49,896 bases of DNA from Pediococcus argentinicus (lineage in GTDB: Bacteria; Bacillota; Bacilli; Lactobacillales; Lactobacillaceae): assembly GCF_001437605.1 (NCBI RefSeq), contig NZ_JQCQ01000010.1, positions 1-49,896 of the forward strand. Direction: 5' to 3'. The position numbers and the translations under genes are program-made. Each line of letters begins with the position of its first letter. The first letter of the stretch is position 1. Below are positions 1 to 9,002 of this stretch, piece by piece. The notes under the pieces were generated by a model, which saw only the letters and a program-made list of their open reading frames with translations, was not told the origin of the DNA and did not search any database.

Positions 1-18
1 GCTTGACTTTGGGTAGAA

Positions 19-61
19 AAAAAGCATAACGAATTATTAATTCAAATTCGTTATGCTTTTT
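19..61 (-). terminator. Rho-independent terminator after nagA
   Basis: Perfect 16-bp inverted repeat (19-34 with 46-61; core GCATAACGAAT) with an 11-nt loop, A-run on one side and T-run on the other. It starts a few bases beyond the nagA stop, so it ends the long amino-sugar operon. The A/T flanks would let it work from either direction. Confidence 0.9.
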
Positions 62-66
62 ATTTA

Positions 67-1206
67 TTATTCTGCTTTTACACCATCTACATACGTTTCC
101 TGTAGTTCCATATTAGGACTTAAAATGATGAAGCCAGCTTCACGGCCTGGTAAGATTTTTCCACAGCTATCACCAATTCCAGCACTATTTGCTGCAGTAG
201 CAGATGCCATACGGATTGCTTCTGCAGGGCTTGCTATATTCCAATCCACTACATTCTTAATAGCATCCTTTAACTGCAAAATGCTTCCTGCCAAACTACC
301 ACCATCAACTAATCTAGCAGTACCCTTCTCGACAATAACTGGGAATTCACCCAAAATATAGTTTCCATCTGGCATTAATCCGGCCTTCATACAGTCAGTT
401 ACTAGAGCAATATGGTTTTGACCTTTTAATTTAATTAATGTCTTAACAGCAGCCGGATGAACATGATGACCATCGCAGATTAATTCATCAACAACATTGT
501 CCATTGCCATTGCTGCTCCAACCATCCCAGGTTCTCTATGATTCAAACCACTCATACCATTATAAGTGTGGGTAAACATCTTAGCTCCTGCCTCCACACA
601 AGCTTTGGCTTGATCGTATGTTGCATCACTATGGCCAAGTGCTACAACTACGTTTTCAGAGCTTATTTCTCTAGTAAACTCAACGGATCCATTTTTTTCT
701 GGTGCTATAGCAATCTTGCGAATCATTCCTTTAGCTGATTTTTGCCACTTATGGAACTCTTCAATACTTGGATTGTTGAAGTATTTAGGATTTTGGGCTC
801 CTTTATGCTTTTCAGTGAAATATGGGCCTTCAAAGTAAATACCTTGAATCTTAGCTCCTTTGTTATTGTCCAAAGAGCTTATAGTCCTAACCACATCGTT
901 TAGTTGATCAGAACTGGCTGTTAGTGTTGTTGGTAACCACGAAGTAACTCCGCATTGTAATAATCCTTTAGACATCACACGCAGGCCGTTTTCATCATTA
1001 TCCATCACATCATGATTTAACAAACCATGAATATGAGTATCAACTAATCCTGGAGCAATCCATTGTCCCTTTTTATCAATAATTTTTCCTTCTGGTTTTT
1101 CACTGCTAAATTGACCAAAGGTACCATTATCTTTAATTTCTAAGTAACCATCGTTTTCAGTTGCATTTTCTAGAAAGAACTTATCAGCATAGATATAATA
1201 ACTCAA
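67..1206 (-). CDS. nagA: N-acetylglucosamine-6-phosphate deacetylase
   Basis: Removes the acetyl group from N-acetylhexosamine 6-phosphate in the cytoplasm, giving the amino-sugar phosphate. The 379-aa length is normal for NagA. The amidohydrolase metal motif DTHIHG is near residues 56-61, followed by the family hallmarks FEGPY, GHSDA, THTYNG and ICDGHH. The start is TTG, about 8 nt after a GGGG ribosome binding site; no better in-frame ATG exists nearby. It is the last gene of the operon, 14 nt after agaS and just before a strong terminator. Beside agaS and an Aga-type PTS the likely substrate is N-acetylgalactosamine 6-phosphate (the AgaA role) rather than, or as well as, the GlcNAc form; sequence alone does not separate the two. 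Confidence 0.93.
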   Translation of the reverse strand: MSYYIYADKFFLENATENDGYLEIKDNGTFGQFSSEKPEGKIIDKKGQWIAPGLVDTHIHGLLNHDVMDNDENGLRVMSKGLLQCGVTSWLPTTLTASSDQLNDVVRTISSLDNNKGAKIQGIYFEGPYFTEKHKGAQNPKYFNNPSIEEFHKWQKSAKGMIRKIAIAPEKNGSVEFTREISSENVVVALGHSDATYDQAKACVEAGAKMFTHTYNGMSGLNHREPGMVGAAMAMDNVVDELICDGHHVHPAAVKTLIKLKGQNHIALVTDCMKAGLMPDGNYILGEFPVIVEKGTARLVDGGSLAGSILQLKDAIKNVVDWNIASPAEAIRMASATAANSAGIGDSCGKILPGREAGFIILSPNMELQETYVDGVKAE

Positions 1207-1220
1207 ATCATTATCCCCTT

Positions 1221-2390
1221 TTAGTTAAATTCATGGATTGTAACACCCTTAACAACACGATTAACAGTACCTGTAGCTGATGGTGTATCTGGAGTGTTTT
1301 TAACTTTTAGAGATGTCATTAGAGCTAATACTTGAGCAAACATAATATCTGGAAATGCTAGATAAGCATCTGGCAAACTAACTGTTCCTTTTTCGAAGAC
1401 GAAGTTATCTCCATCGAAGTTATTTGAACTACTTTGTCCAATTCCCATAACTGTTGGGGCAATCTCATCATGTTTTACTTCTTCAAGAATATCAACATCA
1501 TATTGACGTACATAATTCTCGTTGCTCAAGAAATCAAAAACAAGCGATTTTGAGTTAACAAATGATTTAGGTCCATGACGGAATCCCATTGAGCTATCGA
1601 ACATAGCTGCTTTTTGTCCAGCTGTTAATTCTAAAATTTTTAGTTGAGCTTCGCGCGTTAATCCCGAAAGACCACCTGATCCTAAATAGATGATTCTTTC
1701 AAAGTCAGTATCTACAATAGCTTGAATTTCGCTTTCGCGTTCAATAATTTCAGTTCCAATTTTTGAAATACTATCTACATATTCACTTTTGTTGGAATCC
1801 ATAGCCGTATCGAAAACAAGTAAAGAGGTTAACATCATACAACTGAAGCTTCCTGTCATAGCAAAACCCTTATCATTTGATCTTGCAGGTTGAAGAAGGA
1901 CTAAATTATTTGCGTCTCCTTCTGCATGTTTTGCCAATTGACCTTCTGGTGCACAAGTAATTGTTAGTTGCCATAAGTTCTTGATAACTTTTTCAGCAAT
2001 ATCAACTGTTGCTACACTTTCTGGGCTATTACCACTGCGTGCAAATGAAACTAAAATTGTAGGAGTATCCTTTTCTAAATACTGCATTGGCGTTGATACA
2101 ATCTTTGTAGTATCAATTGCTTCAAATTTAAATCTACTTCGATCACCATGTTCAGTTAAATAGGGTGCAACCGTATCTCCTACGTAAGCAGATGATCCAG
2201 CTCCTGTAAAAATAACCCTAACTACTTCACTTGTACTCTTAGAAACACTGTCTAAAAACTTTGTAATTTCATCCTTTTTAGTTGAATAATTATCAAAGGC
2301 CTCTTTCCAAAGTTCTGGTTCTTGTTGTATTTCTCTAGTTGTAATGTTTGCCCCTAGTTTTGTTAACTCTTCATCTGTTTTCTTAAACAT
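1221..2390 (-). CDS. agaS: SIS-domain sugar isomerase/deaminase, AgaS type
   Basis: AgaS-family protein with two sugar-isomerase (SIS) domains. In known galactosamine pathways AgaS converts galactosamine 6-phosphate to tagatose 6-phosphate with loss of ammonia. The first SIS nucleotide-like loop FTGAGSSAYVGD lies near residues 60-71, and SFARSGNSPES follows. I chose the ATG at 2390 (MFKKTDEEL, 389 aa) because the AAAGGGG ribosome binding site lies inside a 6-codon longer frame and sits correctly for this ATG. It lies between the GntR regulator and nagA in one operon. Its product, tagatose 6-phosphate, is the precursor of the substrate of the LacD aldolase encoded first in the same operon, which ties the operon into the tagatose pathway. 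Confidence 0.9.
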   Translation of the reverse strand: MFKKTDEELTKLGANITTREIQQEPELWKEAFDNYSTKKDEITKFLDSVSKSTSEVVRVIFTGAGSSAYVGDTVAPYLTEHGDRSRFKFEAIDTTKIVSTPMQYLEKDTPTILVSFARSGNSPESVATVDIAEKVIKNLWQLTITCAPEGQLAKHAEGDANNLVLLQPARSNDKGFAMTGSFSCMMLTSLLVFDTAMDSNKSEYVDSISKIGTEIIERESEIQAIVDTDFERIIYLGSGGLSGLTREAQLKILELTAGQKAAMFDSSMGFRHGPKSFVNSKSLVFDFLSNENYVRQYDVDILEEVKHDEIAPTVMGIGQSSSNNFDGDNFVFEKGTVSLPDAYLAFPDIMFAQVLALMTSLKVKNTPDTPSATGTVNRVVKGVTIHEFN

Positions 2391-2433
2391 TTTTGTATCC
2401 CCTTTCATAACTCTTTAAATAAAAAACGCTTTT

Positions 2434-3180
2434 TTATGAACGTTTCTTATTCTCATATCTTATTTTATAAACAAAGTGATCACTTCTAGCACTACTAATC
2501 GTATATTCAATAACTTCGTTTTTTTGATTGTATGTTGTTCTGTTCAACATCATTCCTGGAGAATCTTCTGGAACCTGCAATACATGTGAATCTTTATCCG
2601 TAATTCTAACTGCAGAAATTTCTTCATCAGCAACACTAACTATTTCATCAAAATCTTCAGAAAAGACCGAATACAAAGCACGGTGCTTTTTCTCTAATTC
2701 ATCAATTGATAGACTAGAAAACTTATAATAAGGCAAATATGTGCGATCAATCATAGTTGGTATACCATCAGCTATACGTAAACGCTTGAGCTTTAACATC
2801 TTATCCATTGAACCTATCTGTAACTTAGATCCAAAGTACTCACCCGCTTCTCTAATTGAGTATTCCAATATACGAGTTTCTGGAGTTCTACCAATCGCCT
2901 TCATTTGTTCAGTAAAACTATATTCATCACCTAAGCTAGTTGGATTTTCCACCAGTTTAGCTACAAATGTACCTTTACCATGTTTACGATAAATAAATCC
3001 CAATATTTCTAATTCATTGAACGCTTGACGAACCGTATTTCTACTTACAGAATACATTCGCATAATCTCTCGTTCAGATGGTAATTTATCATTTGCCTTA
3101 TAGTTATTTTTTATATTTTTTCTTAATCGGTCTACCAGTTGTTCATAGAGAGGCTGATTCTTCGCGCTTTTCAGTTCCAT
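2434..3180 (-). CDS. GntR/HutC family transcriptional regulator with UTRA effector domain
   Basis: DNA-binding regulator of 248 aa. The N-terminal winged helix (residues about 8-75, including LPSEREIMRMYSVSRNTVR) is typical GntR, and the C-terminal half has the chorismate-lyase-like UTRA fold that binds sugar phosphates in NagR/YvoA and AgaR-like proteins. The gene lies inside the amino-sugar operon between EIID and agaS, so it is probably the autoregulated repressor. The two identical palindromes at the operon promoter (9003-9018 and 9035-9050) are the best candidate binding sites; pairing the protein with those sites is inference. Its ATG follows a TTGGAGA ribosome binding site. The likely inducer is an amino-sugar 6-phosphate. 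Confidence 0.88.
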   Translation of the reverse strand: MELKSAKNQPLYEQLVDRLRKNIKNNYKANDKLPSEREIMRMYSVSRNTVRQAFNELEILGFIYRKHGKGTFVAKLVENPTSLGDEYSFTEQMKAIGRTPETRILEYSIREAGEYFGSKLQIGSMDKMLKLKRLRIADGIPTMIDRTYLPYYKFSSLSIDELEKKHRALYSVFSEDFDEIVSVADEEISAVRITDKDSHVLQVPEDSPGMMLNRTTYNQKNEVIEYTISSARSDHFVYKIRYENKKRS

Positions 3181-3204
3181 TATTATTCTCCAAGATTTTG
3201 TTAT

Positions 3205-3243
3205 AAAAGGGTCTGGAAGTAATATACCACACCAGGCCCTTTT
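3205..3243 (-). terminator. Hairpin between EIID and gntR (attenuator or terminator)
   Basis: Inverted repeat of about 12 bp (AAAAGGGTCTGG at 3205-3216 with CCAGGCCCTTTT at 3232-3243, one imperfect pair), followed on the minus strand by TTTTATAAC. It lies in the 97-bp gap between EIID and the GntR gene. It may partly stop transcription after the transport genes so that gntR, agaS and nagA are made at lower level. The stem is imperfect on the minus strand, so readthrough is likely. Confidence 0.55.
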
Positions 3244-3277
3244 ATTTTACAAAACCTAAAATTCGTTTTTTAAAGCA

Positions 3278-4102
3278 TTACATTGCTTTACCTAAAACGC
3301 CGAGTGCTGATAATGCAACAGCTACAATAATAACGATGAAAATTGCTCGTGTAGATGTCATTCTCTTACGACCCAATAGCCAATAGATACCACCGACAAT
3401 CAAGGCTGGAACTAATTTTGGCATGATCATATCGATTTTATCTTGGAAATTAACTGCCATCTTACCTAAGTGGGCAACATAGATAATCTTTGTATTAACC
3501 ATTGTTGCAGCTAAAGCTCCCACAACATAAACGCCAAGTAATGTTGCAGCATTTGTTAATGCATTCAGTTGGCCTTGCATTGCAGTAACAAGGTTTACAC
3601 CTTGTTTATAAGCAAATTTCAATTGAACCCAACGGAACCACATGATTACAAAGTTGACTGCCATCCATAGAAAGGCGCCAATAGCATTCCCTTGAACCGC
3701 CATATTAGCTGCGATGGCTCCCATAATAGCAGGAACTAGGGCTGCAAAGATTGAATCACCAATTGCGGCAAATGGTCCCATAAGACCTGACTTGATACCA
3801 GCAACTGTTTCAAGTGACTTTGTACCTTCTTTTTCTTCGATGGCTAAATCAATACCTTGAATAATTGTGTTAAAGAAGTTACTTGTGTTGAAGAACTGAT
3901 TTTGCATCTTCATGATGTCGCGTAAATCTTTAGTCTTGTCACCATACATTTTACGAAGTTGAGGAAGCATGATATATAGATAACCTGATCCTTGCATTCG
4001 TTCGTAGTTCCAACCCCATTGGTTGAAAAACAAACTACGTATATTAATCTGTCTAAAGTCTTTATCTGTTAATTGATATTTCTTGTTAGATTTCGTCTCC
4101 AT
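3278..4102 (-). CDS. PTS mannose/sorbose-family EIID component
   Basis: Membrane subunit that with EIIC forms the sugar channel of a mannose-family PTS. About 274 aa, the usual EIID length. The conserved LTDKDFRQINIRSLFFNQWGW-type start, the MQGSGYLYIMLPQL region and the family segment KSGLMGPFAAIGDSIF are all present. C-terminal hydrophobic segments span roughly residues 125-160, 180-205 and 225-274. The ATG at 4102 is preferred over one 12 nt upstream because an AGGATGG-like site lies in front of it; either way the start overlaps the end of EIIC, a sign of translational coupling. Together with the adjacent EIIC, EIIB and EIIA genes it makes a complete transporter, likely for galactosamine or N-acetylgalactosamine. 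Confidence 0.93.
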   Translation of the reverse strand: METKSNKKYQLTDKDFRQINIRSLFFNQWGWNYERMQGSGYLYIMLPQLRKMYGDKTKDLRDIMKMQNQFFNTSNFFNTIIQGIDLAIEEKEGTKSLETVAGIKSGLMGPFAAIGDSIFAALVPAIMGAIAANMAVQGNAIGAFLWMAVNFVIMWFRWVQLKFAYKQGVNLVTAMQGQLNALTNAATLLGVYVVGALAATMVNTKIIYVAHLGKMAVNFQDKIDMIMPKLVPALIVGGIYWLLGRKRMTSTRAIFIVIIVAVALSALGVLGKAM

Positions 4103-5009
4103 GAATTTCACCATCCTGTTCTTCAGAGTTTTCTGTATCTACTTCTTTTTTAGGACCATTTGTCGATGAAGCTGAGAATGTTTCACTACTTGTTGAGCGT
4201 TTATACTCAATCATAGCTAATGCAAAACCAATCAAAGCAATTGCTAACATTGGAAGACTAGCGAATGCTGTTGTGAAGCTCTTGTTCATACCAGCAACTG
4301 TTGTTCCTAACAAACCGATGTTTGAGTAAACTGTTGAGAATAATGCGGTAACAACAAATCCAATAACCAAGTATGGGAAGTGTTTCTTTACTGGTAAATA
4401 TCTTAGTAAAATTGCAAAACCTACTGCTGGAAGCAATGCTCCGGCTGTTGCTAATCCATTACTTAGCCAAGCGAGATTGTCATTCATATAAGCAACCGCT
4501 GATCTAACAAACGGACCACCGAATGCTAAAGCTAAGAACACTGGAATTCCACGTGATAATGTCCATGGAAATACTCCGTATAAATAGTTTCTTTCAATAC
4601 CCTTGTAATTATCTTGGTCAATCATTTTATCTACTCGGTGCTGGAAGAATGTATTTGCAAATCGAGCAAGAATATCTGTTTGAATCATTAAACTTGCTAC
4701 TGGAACACCTAAAGCTGCAACAGCAACTTCTGGCTTCATTCCAGCTCCGATAGCAAAAGCTGTAGCCATAACTGTACCTGAGTTTGCATCAATTTTAGAT
4801 GCTCCACCAAATGTTCCGACACCCAAAACAGTTAATTGTAAACTACCACCAATAATCAGACCTGTCTTTACGTCACCCATGACTAGTCCCGCAATCAATC
4901 CAGCCCAAACCGGTTGACTTAAACTTGATTGAATTGTTAATTCATCCATAATCTGATACATGGAATATGCTGTTAAAATAATTACTTGCCATATTGCAAT
5001 TGTGCCCAT
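4086..5009 (-). CDS. PTS mannose/sorbose-family EIIC component
   Basis: Polytopic membrane subunit (307 aa) of the sugar-translocating channel. It has the family signature near the N terminus (LSQPVWAGLIAGLVMGD, then IGGSLQLTVLGVGTFGGA) and six or more hydrophobic stretches. The C-terminal about 40 residues are an acidic and polar tail (SSTNGPKKEVDTENSEEQDG) and lie in the cytoplasm by family topology. The start follows GGGGAGG with good spacing. It overlaps EIID at its 3' end. The AgaW/AgaC or SorA type cannot be separated by eye; the operon context favours an Aga-type amino-sugar transporter. Confidence 0.93.
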   Translation of the reverse strand: MGTIAIWQVIILTAYSMYQIMDELTIQSSLSQPVWAGLIAGLVMGDVKTGLIIGGSLQLTVLGVGTFGGASKIDANSGTVMATAFAIGAGMKPEVAVAALGVPVASLMIQTDILARFANTFFQHRVDKMIDQDNYKGIERNYLYGVFPWTLSRGIPVFLALAFGGPFVRSAVAYMNDNLAWLSNGLATAGALLPAVGFAILLRYLPVKKHFPYLVIGFVVTALFSTVYSNIGLLGTTVAGMNKSFTTAFASLPMLAIALIGFALAMIEYKRSTSSETFSASSTNGPKKEVDTENSEEQDGEIHGDEI

Positions 5010-5027
5010 ATTAATTACCTCCCCTTA

Positions 5028-5519
5028 TTATTTAGACTTAAACTTTTTCAATATTTCCATAAAGTTCTGTGCATTATCACCCGGTACCATTTGAGCTGTA
5101 ATTTTAACGCCTTTTTCATTTAAAGCATTAAAAGCATCTACATCATCCTGAACAACATTTATTGAATTTGTAAGTTGAGTTGTTTCATCAGTTTGTGACA
5201 TATTACCAACATTGATGGTTTCTAAATCAACACCATCATTAACTAAATCCAACAAAATTTGTGGTCTCTTCACAACAATAAATACTTTTTGTGAATTATA
5301 TCCGCCTCGTTTAATATGTTCAGCAGCAGTTTTTTCTGGTAATACGCTTAGATCTATTCCTGCTGGCCTTGCTAGTTTTAGTCCTGCCTTTTCAATATCA
5401 CTTGATGCAACCTTGTCGTCAATAACCATAATTCTTGAAATTCCTAACTTTGTTGACCATAAATTCGCTACCTGTCCATGAATCAAACGTCCATCAATAC
5501 GAACAGCTGTAATTGCCAT
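5028..5519 (-). CDS. PTS mannose/sorbose-family EIIB component
   Basis: Soluble phosphocarrier (163 aa) passing phosphate from EIIA to the incoming sugar. The active-site segment VRIDGRLIHGQVANLW places the phosphorylated histidine at residue 14. The length and ending are typical for AgaV/SorB-like EIIB. A strong AAGGAGG ribosome binding site precedes the ATG, and a near-perfect cre box (5533-5546) lies immediately upstream of it, inside the operon between this gene and the 669-aa glycosidase-like gene. CcpA bound there could block elongating polymerase. It is followed 18 nt later by EIIC. Confidence 0.94.
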   Translation of the reverse strand: MAITAVRIDGRLIHGQVANLWSTKLGISRIMVIDDKVASSDIEKAGLKLARPAGIDLSVLPEKTAAEHIKRGGYNSQKVFIVVKRPQILLDLVNDGVDLETINVGNMSQTDETTQLTNSINVVQDDVDAFNALNEKGVKITAQMVPGDNAQNFMEILKKFKSK

Positions 5520-5532
5520 AACGTCGTCCTCC

Positions 5533-5546
5533 TTAAAGCGCTTTCA
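5533..5546 (-). promoter_or_regulatory. cre box (CcpA site) inside the amino-sugar operon
   Basis: TGAAAGCGCTTTAA on the minus strand matches the cre consensus TGWAANCGNTNWCA except at the penultimate position. It lies between the 669-aa glycosidase-like gene and EIIB, a few bases upstream of the EIIB ribosome binding site, so it would act as a roadblock or at an internal promoter. Confidence 0.7.
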
Positions 5547-5565
5547 TTTTATTGTTATTAAAAAA

Positions 5566-7575
5566 TCATTTTTTTAAAATTAGTATCGTTTCCATTGGGC
5601 TCAGTTGATAGTCAATTTTGCCAACTCCATTATTCCAACTGCACTGAACCACCTCATTGATAACCTCGTCTTTCTTTCTAAAATTAATAGTATAAGACTC
5701 ATTTTCATCTGATAAATGTAATTTAATCCCATCATACAAATCAGTAGTAAAGTTTGAAATATATATTTTTTCGCCTTCTACAACTAACTTAACTCCGGGC
5801 ATATCAACTAAATATGGAAGATCAAATTCTTGAAGTGCCTGTTTCAAGGCATGTTCCTTGATAGTATGGTACTCACCTTCCCACCCATATTTATCGTCAA
5901 ATCCAATTGGCATAATTAAGGATTTTTCAGTTAATACCATGACTGGACCGACTCTTTCATGCGACGCCGTGTACGCTTGCGATAATACTTTTATTTGACT
6001 AGAATTCTTATAGTCTATTTTGAGATAGTCTCCGACATGCTGTAGTAATGTAACTCTAGGGTTTTCGATTCCATCAAATGACGACCCACTAAACTCTTCA
6101 TATGACTGTTTACCACTTCTAGCCTTAATCCAGGTTGCATCTGTTGCCTTTACCAAGTTAAGCAAAGAGCGATTTTTTAGTACACTTACGCTCTCACCAT
6201 CTAACAGTACAAAGTTATTAGAAAATAGTTTAACTATTTTTTGATCCGTTAAGTTTCTTAGTAACTGTCCGCTAACGGCGATTACTTCATTTTCTAGATC
6301 TTTAGACTCTTCAGAATAGTTAACCGGCGATGTTGAAAAACCTAGTGCACTCACTAAGGATAACCATTCACTTTCTTTCGGAAGTAACTCTGTTGGATTG
6401 GTTCCATTTTCAGTTTGAATCGTATACGCAGAATCTTGATTAATTAAAATTTTTATACCAGAAATATTGCTTAATGAAATACGATTATTAACACTGAAGT
6501 TCAGCCAATCCTTGGAATCCCTTAGCATCCGTGCATAATCAAAGTAACTATCAATTCCGTTACCAATCATGTCAAACAAATTAAGTAAAATTCCGTTTGC
6601 TCCTGATAAAGTTGAGCTTTCCAATTGAAATTGGGTAAATCGACTTGATTTAGCATACTGAGAATACATGTAATTCTCTAGTTCTGGATATAAATCCGCT
6701 TCTTCCCCAACTTGCATCGTAGTAATTCGAGTATACCTATCAAAGTCTCTAGAATATCTAAGTGGTGAAACCTCATTATAGGCTGGTAGATGAGGTCTGC
6801 TTACTCGAATCTGTGTTCCACTCAATGCATTAAATAATCCTTGCCAATCCCTTCCTTCTACAGCATGCCAGTCTGGAAATGAACTCATTAGACTCAATCG
6901 AGTATCTGAAGAAACGTTAGACACTGCTTTCTTTACCAGTTGTGCAACATCGATCATTTCTTTACGTGCAACGTCAAGATAGATCCTGCGTTCTTTTGTT
7001 GGCTTTCCTGGTCTCAAAACTGCTTTAACAAATTCTTCCCTACTAATAGTTCTTCCAAGTAATTTAGAATAGATTTCCATATGCTTCTCACAAAAGCATC
7101 CAAGCTTAATTGGTGTGTGATTATAATGTCTAAAGTCATCTTCAAACCATAACTCTTTAGGATGGATAGAAGCATACTGACTATAAGCATCTACCATGTA
7201 ATTCTGCCATTTTTCATCAGCAGGACATGCTATAGAACCGCTTCTATTGCCTAAATAATCAACCATCGTAGAAAACCCTAGTTTAGGATTAACAGTAGTA
7301 CCACGATCGCTGTGCATTAACGTAGTCCATGGATTTAAGCTTGTACTAATATTAAGACGCTTCAATTTTTCCGATATAGGAAGAATTGCATCCAACCATA
7401 TTTGTCTCTCAGCTCGTGTCTGGTGTCCTTGATTTAGTTCTTCAGGATTTATGAAGAAGCAAACATTATCTATTCTTGCATTCTTACAAAAGTCTATTAA
7501 TTCATCTTCTTTTTGTTCTGACCAAAACTTTGGATCTAATGTAAAGCGCAATGAATAGTAAAACGTATCATTCAT
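5566..7575 (-). CDS. Uncharacterised glycoside-hydrolase-like protein (TIM barrel plus accessory domains)
   Basis: A 669-aa cytoplasmic protein with no signal peptide. I do not recognise a named family. Residues about 1-360 look like a beta/alpha barrel; residues about 370-545 resemble a Rossmann-like trimerisation domain, and the last about 110 residues look like a small beta domain ending SPMETILILKK. That three-part order recalls GH42-type glycosidases. Candidate catalytic acids are Glu145 in ELWFEDDFRHYNH and Glu298/Glu300 or Glu319 (TQFQLESS); this is a guess from motif position only. The cluster CFCEKH at residues 160-165 might bind metal. It lies between PTS EIIA and EIIB of the amino-sugar operon, so it probably cleaves a phosphorylated disaccharide or glycan fragment brought in by that PTS. 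Confidence 0.6.
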   Translation of the reverse strand: MNDTFYYSLRFTLDPKFWSEQKEDELIDFCKNARIDNVCFFINPEELNQGHQTRAERQIWLDAILPISEKLKRLNISTSLNPWTTLMHSDRGTTVNPKLGFSTMVDYLGNRSGSIACPADEKWQNYMVDAYSQYASIHPKELWFEDDFRHYNHTPIKLGCFCEKHMEIYSKLLGRTISREEFVKAVLRPGKPTKERRIYLDVARKEMIDVAQLVKKAVSNVSSDTRLSLMSSFPDWHAVEGRDWQGLFNALSGTQIRVSRPHLPAYNEVSPLRYSRDFDRYTRITTMQVGEEADLYPELENYMYSQYAKSSRFTQFQLESSTLSGANGILLNLFDMIGNGIDSYFDYARMLRDSKDWLNFSVNNRISLSNISGIKILINQDSAYTIQTENGTNPTELLPKESEWLSLVSALGFSTSPVNYSEESKDLENEVIAVSGQLLRNLTDQKIVKLFSNNFVLLDGESVSVLKNRSLLNLVKATDATWIKARSGKQSYEEFSGSSFDGIENPRVTLLQHVGDYLKIDYKNSSQIKVLSQAYTASHERVGPVMVLTEKSLIMPIGFDDKYGWEGEYHTIKEHALKQALQEFDLPYLVDMPGVKLVVEGEKIYISNFTTDLYDGIKLHLSDENESYTINFRKKDEVINEVVQCSWNNGVGKIDYQLSPMETILILKK

Positions 7576-7588
7576 ACTTATTACCTCG

Positions 7589-7978
7589 CTACATCAGTTT
7601 TTCATTAACATCAATAACTCCAGCTTTTGCTTCCTGAATCATAGTATCTTTGCTAAAATCACTTCCCATCATAATCTGATTTGCATAACTTACGACCATT
7701 GGTAGGTTAAGACCACTGACCACTTCCAGATTTGGAAACTCTGCTAGTAATCTCACAACAACGTTAGATGGTGTTCCGCCTAGTAAATCAACAATAACTA
7801 CAATACGATCAGATCCAGCTTCCTTTATAAAGTCTTCAGCTGAACTTTGTAAATCCTCAGGTCCTTGGTTCGGTTGCAACCCAACGGCCTTGGCATCGTT
7901 AATAGGTCCCAGAATCATCTCGGCACTTTTTAAAGTTTCAACTGCCATATTTCCATGACTCATTAATAAAAGTTTCAT
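7589..7978 (-). CDS. PTS mannose-family EIIA component
   Basis: Soluble 129-aa phosphocarrier taking phosphate from HPr. The sequence MKLLLMSHGNMAVETLKSA puts the active histidine at residue 8, as in ManX-type EIIA domains. The segment VIVDLLGGTPSNVVVRLL is the family's DLXGGTP signature. It lies 14 nt upstream of the glycosidase-like gene and 16 nt downstream of lacD1. With the EIIB, EIIC and EIID genes further along it completes one four-part PTS within a single operon. Confidence 0.93.
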   Translation of the reverse strand: MKLLLMSHGNMAVETLKSAEMILGPINDAKAVGLQPNQGPEDLQSSAEDFIKEAGSDRIVVIVDLLGGTPSNVVVRLLAEFPNLEVVSGLNLPMVVSYANQIMMGSDFSKDTMIQEAKAGVIDVNEKLM

Positions 7979-7993
7979 ATTATTTTTACCTCC

Positions 7994-8977
7994 CTATTTA
8001 ACTTTATTAAACCAAGATGTAGCAGTTTCGTTTAACACTTGGTTCAATTCTTCAATATTTTTACGGCCTTCGGTCTGCATCCATTTCCGTCCAGCTCCTT
8101 CGCTCTCACCAGCAAATGGTTGAATTGAGTTACGCCACGTTGCTCTACCACACAGCACTCCATTAAATGTAGAACCAGCTTCTTTGGCAAACTTCAATTC
8201 GTCTTGGAATAGTTCTGCTGAAACTCCTGCACTTAAGAAGATGAATGGTAAGTTAGTCGCATCGCTTTGTTCTTTATAATACTTAAGAGCTTCTTCTCGA
8301 CTATAAACAACGTCGTCAGGGGTATCCGCATAGCCTTCTACATATGCTTGGTTAACTGGGACCTCTAACTTCAAAACATCAATTCCATATTTTGGTTTTG
8401 AAAATTCTTTAGTCATCTCAATAACTTTATGTGGCTTAACCTTGGCATATTCTTTACCTACAGCGTCGTCAATATTTGCATCATAAGAAACTAATTCTAA
8501 GAAGAATGGTAAATCTTCTCCGCGACACTCGTCGCCTAATCTTTCAATGAAGACTTGTTTGCGTGAATTAATTTCTTCACCTTCATCTACGTCGTAATAA
8601 AGTAGGAACTTAATTGCATCTGCCCCTTCTTCCTTTAATTTACGAACAGACCAGTGATCAAGAATATCTGGAAAACGTCCAGGCTCAGTTACATCGTAAC
8701 CCGTTTTTTCATAAGCTGTTAATAATCCCGCACCTTTTGCTCTTGCTTTTGCCGCCGGCAAACCATATTCTGGATCTAGTAGAATACCAGTCGCATAGGG
8801 AGTCAGCTCTTCAGAAATAGCTACCTTAAAATCTTCGATTTCCTCTTGAGTTGCTTCTTTACCACTAGCCTTCTCAATCATCTTCTTCAATGATCCACGT
8901 TGATCAATCGCTAAGGCATTGATAATACCTTTGTCATTTGACAAAGCTTTTAAACCGTTTAACTTTCCACTTGTCAC
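7994..8977 (-). CDS. lacD: Tagatose-1,6-bisphosphate aldolase (copy 1)
   Basis: Class I aldolase splitting tagatose 1,6-bisphosphate into dihydroxyacetone phosphate and glyceraldehyde 3-phosphate. 327 aa, the usual LacD length. Family segments include NALAIDQRGSLKKMI, ILLDPEYGLPA, DAIKFLLYYD and VLKLEVPVN; the lysines in the last two are the likely Schiff-base and phosphate-binding residues. The start is GTG at 8977, with AAAGGAG 10 nt ahead. It is the first gene behind the double-operator promoter. A second lacD of similar sequence lies at 10635-11636 in the lac operon; the two share most residues but differ at the N terminus and in scattered positions. Confidence 0.95.
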   Translation of the reverse strand: MTSGKLNGLKALSNDKGIINALAIDQRGSLKKMIEKASGKEATQEEIEDFKVAISEELTPYATGILLDPEYGLPAAKARAKGAGLLTAYEKTGYDVTEPGRFPDILDHWSVRKLKEEGADAIKFLLYYDVDEGEEINSRKQVFIERLGDECRGEDLPFFLELVSYDANIDDAVGKEYAKVKPHKVIEMTKEFSKPKYGIDVLKLEVPVNQAYVEGYADTPDDVVYSREEALKYYKEQSDATNLPFIFLSAGVSAELFQDELKFAKEAGSTFNGVLCGRATWRNSIQPFAGESEGAGRKWMQTEGRKNIEELNQVLNETATSWFNKVK

Positions 8978-9002
8978 AAGTCTTCAGCTCCTTTATAATT
9001 TA

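Noticed and set aside
53-361. 102-aa open frame on the plus strand
   Set aside because: It lies opposite the well-supported nagA gene, with no ribosome binding site or family signal; a shadow frame.
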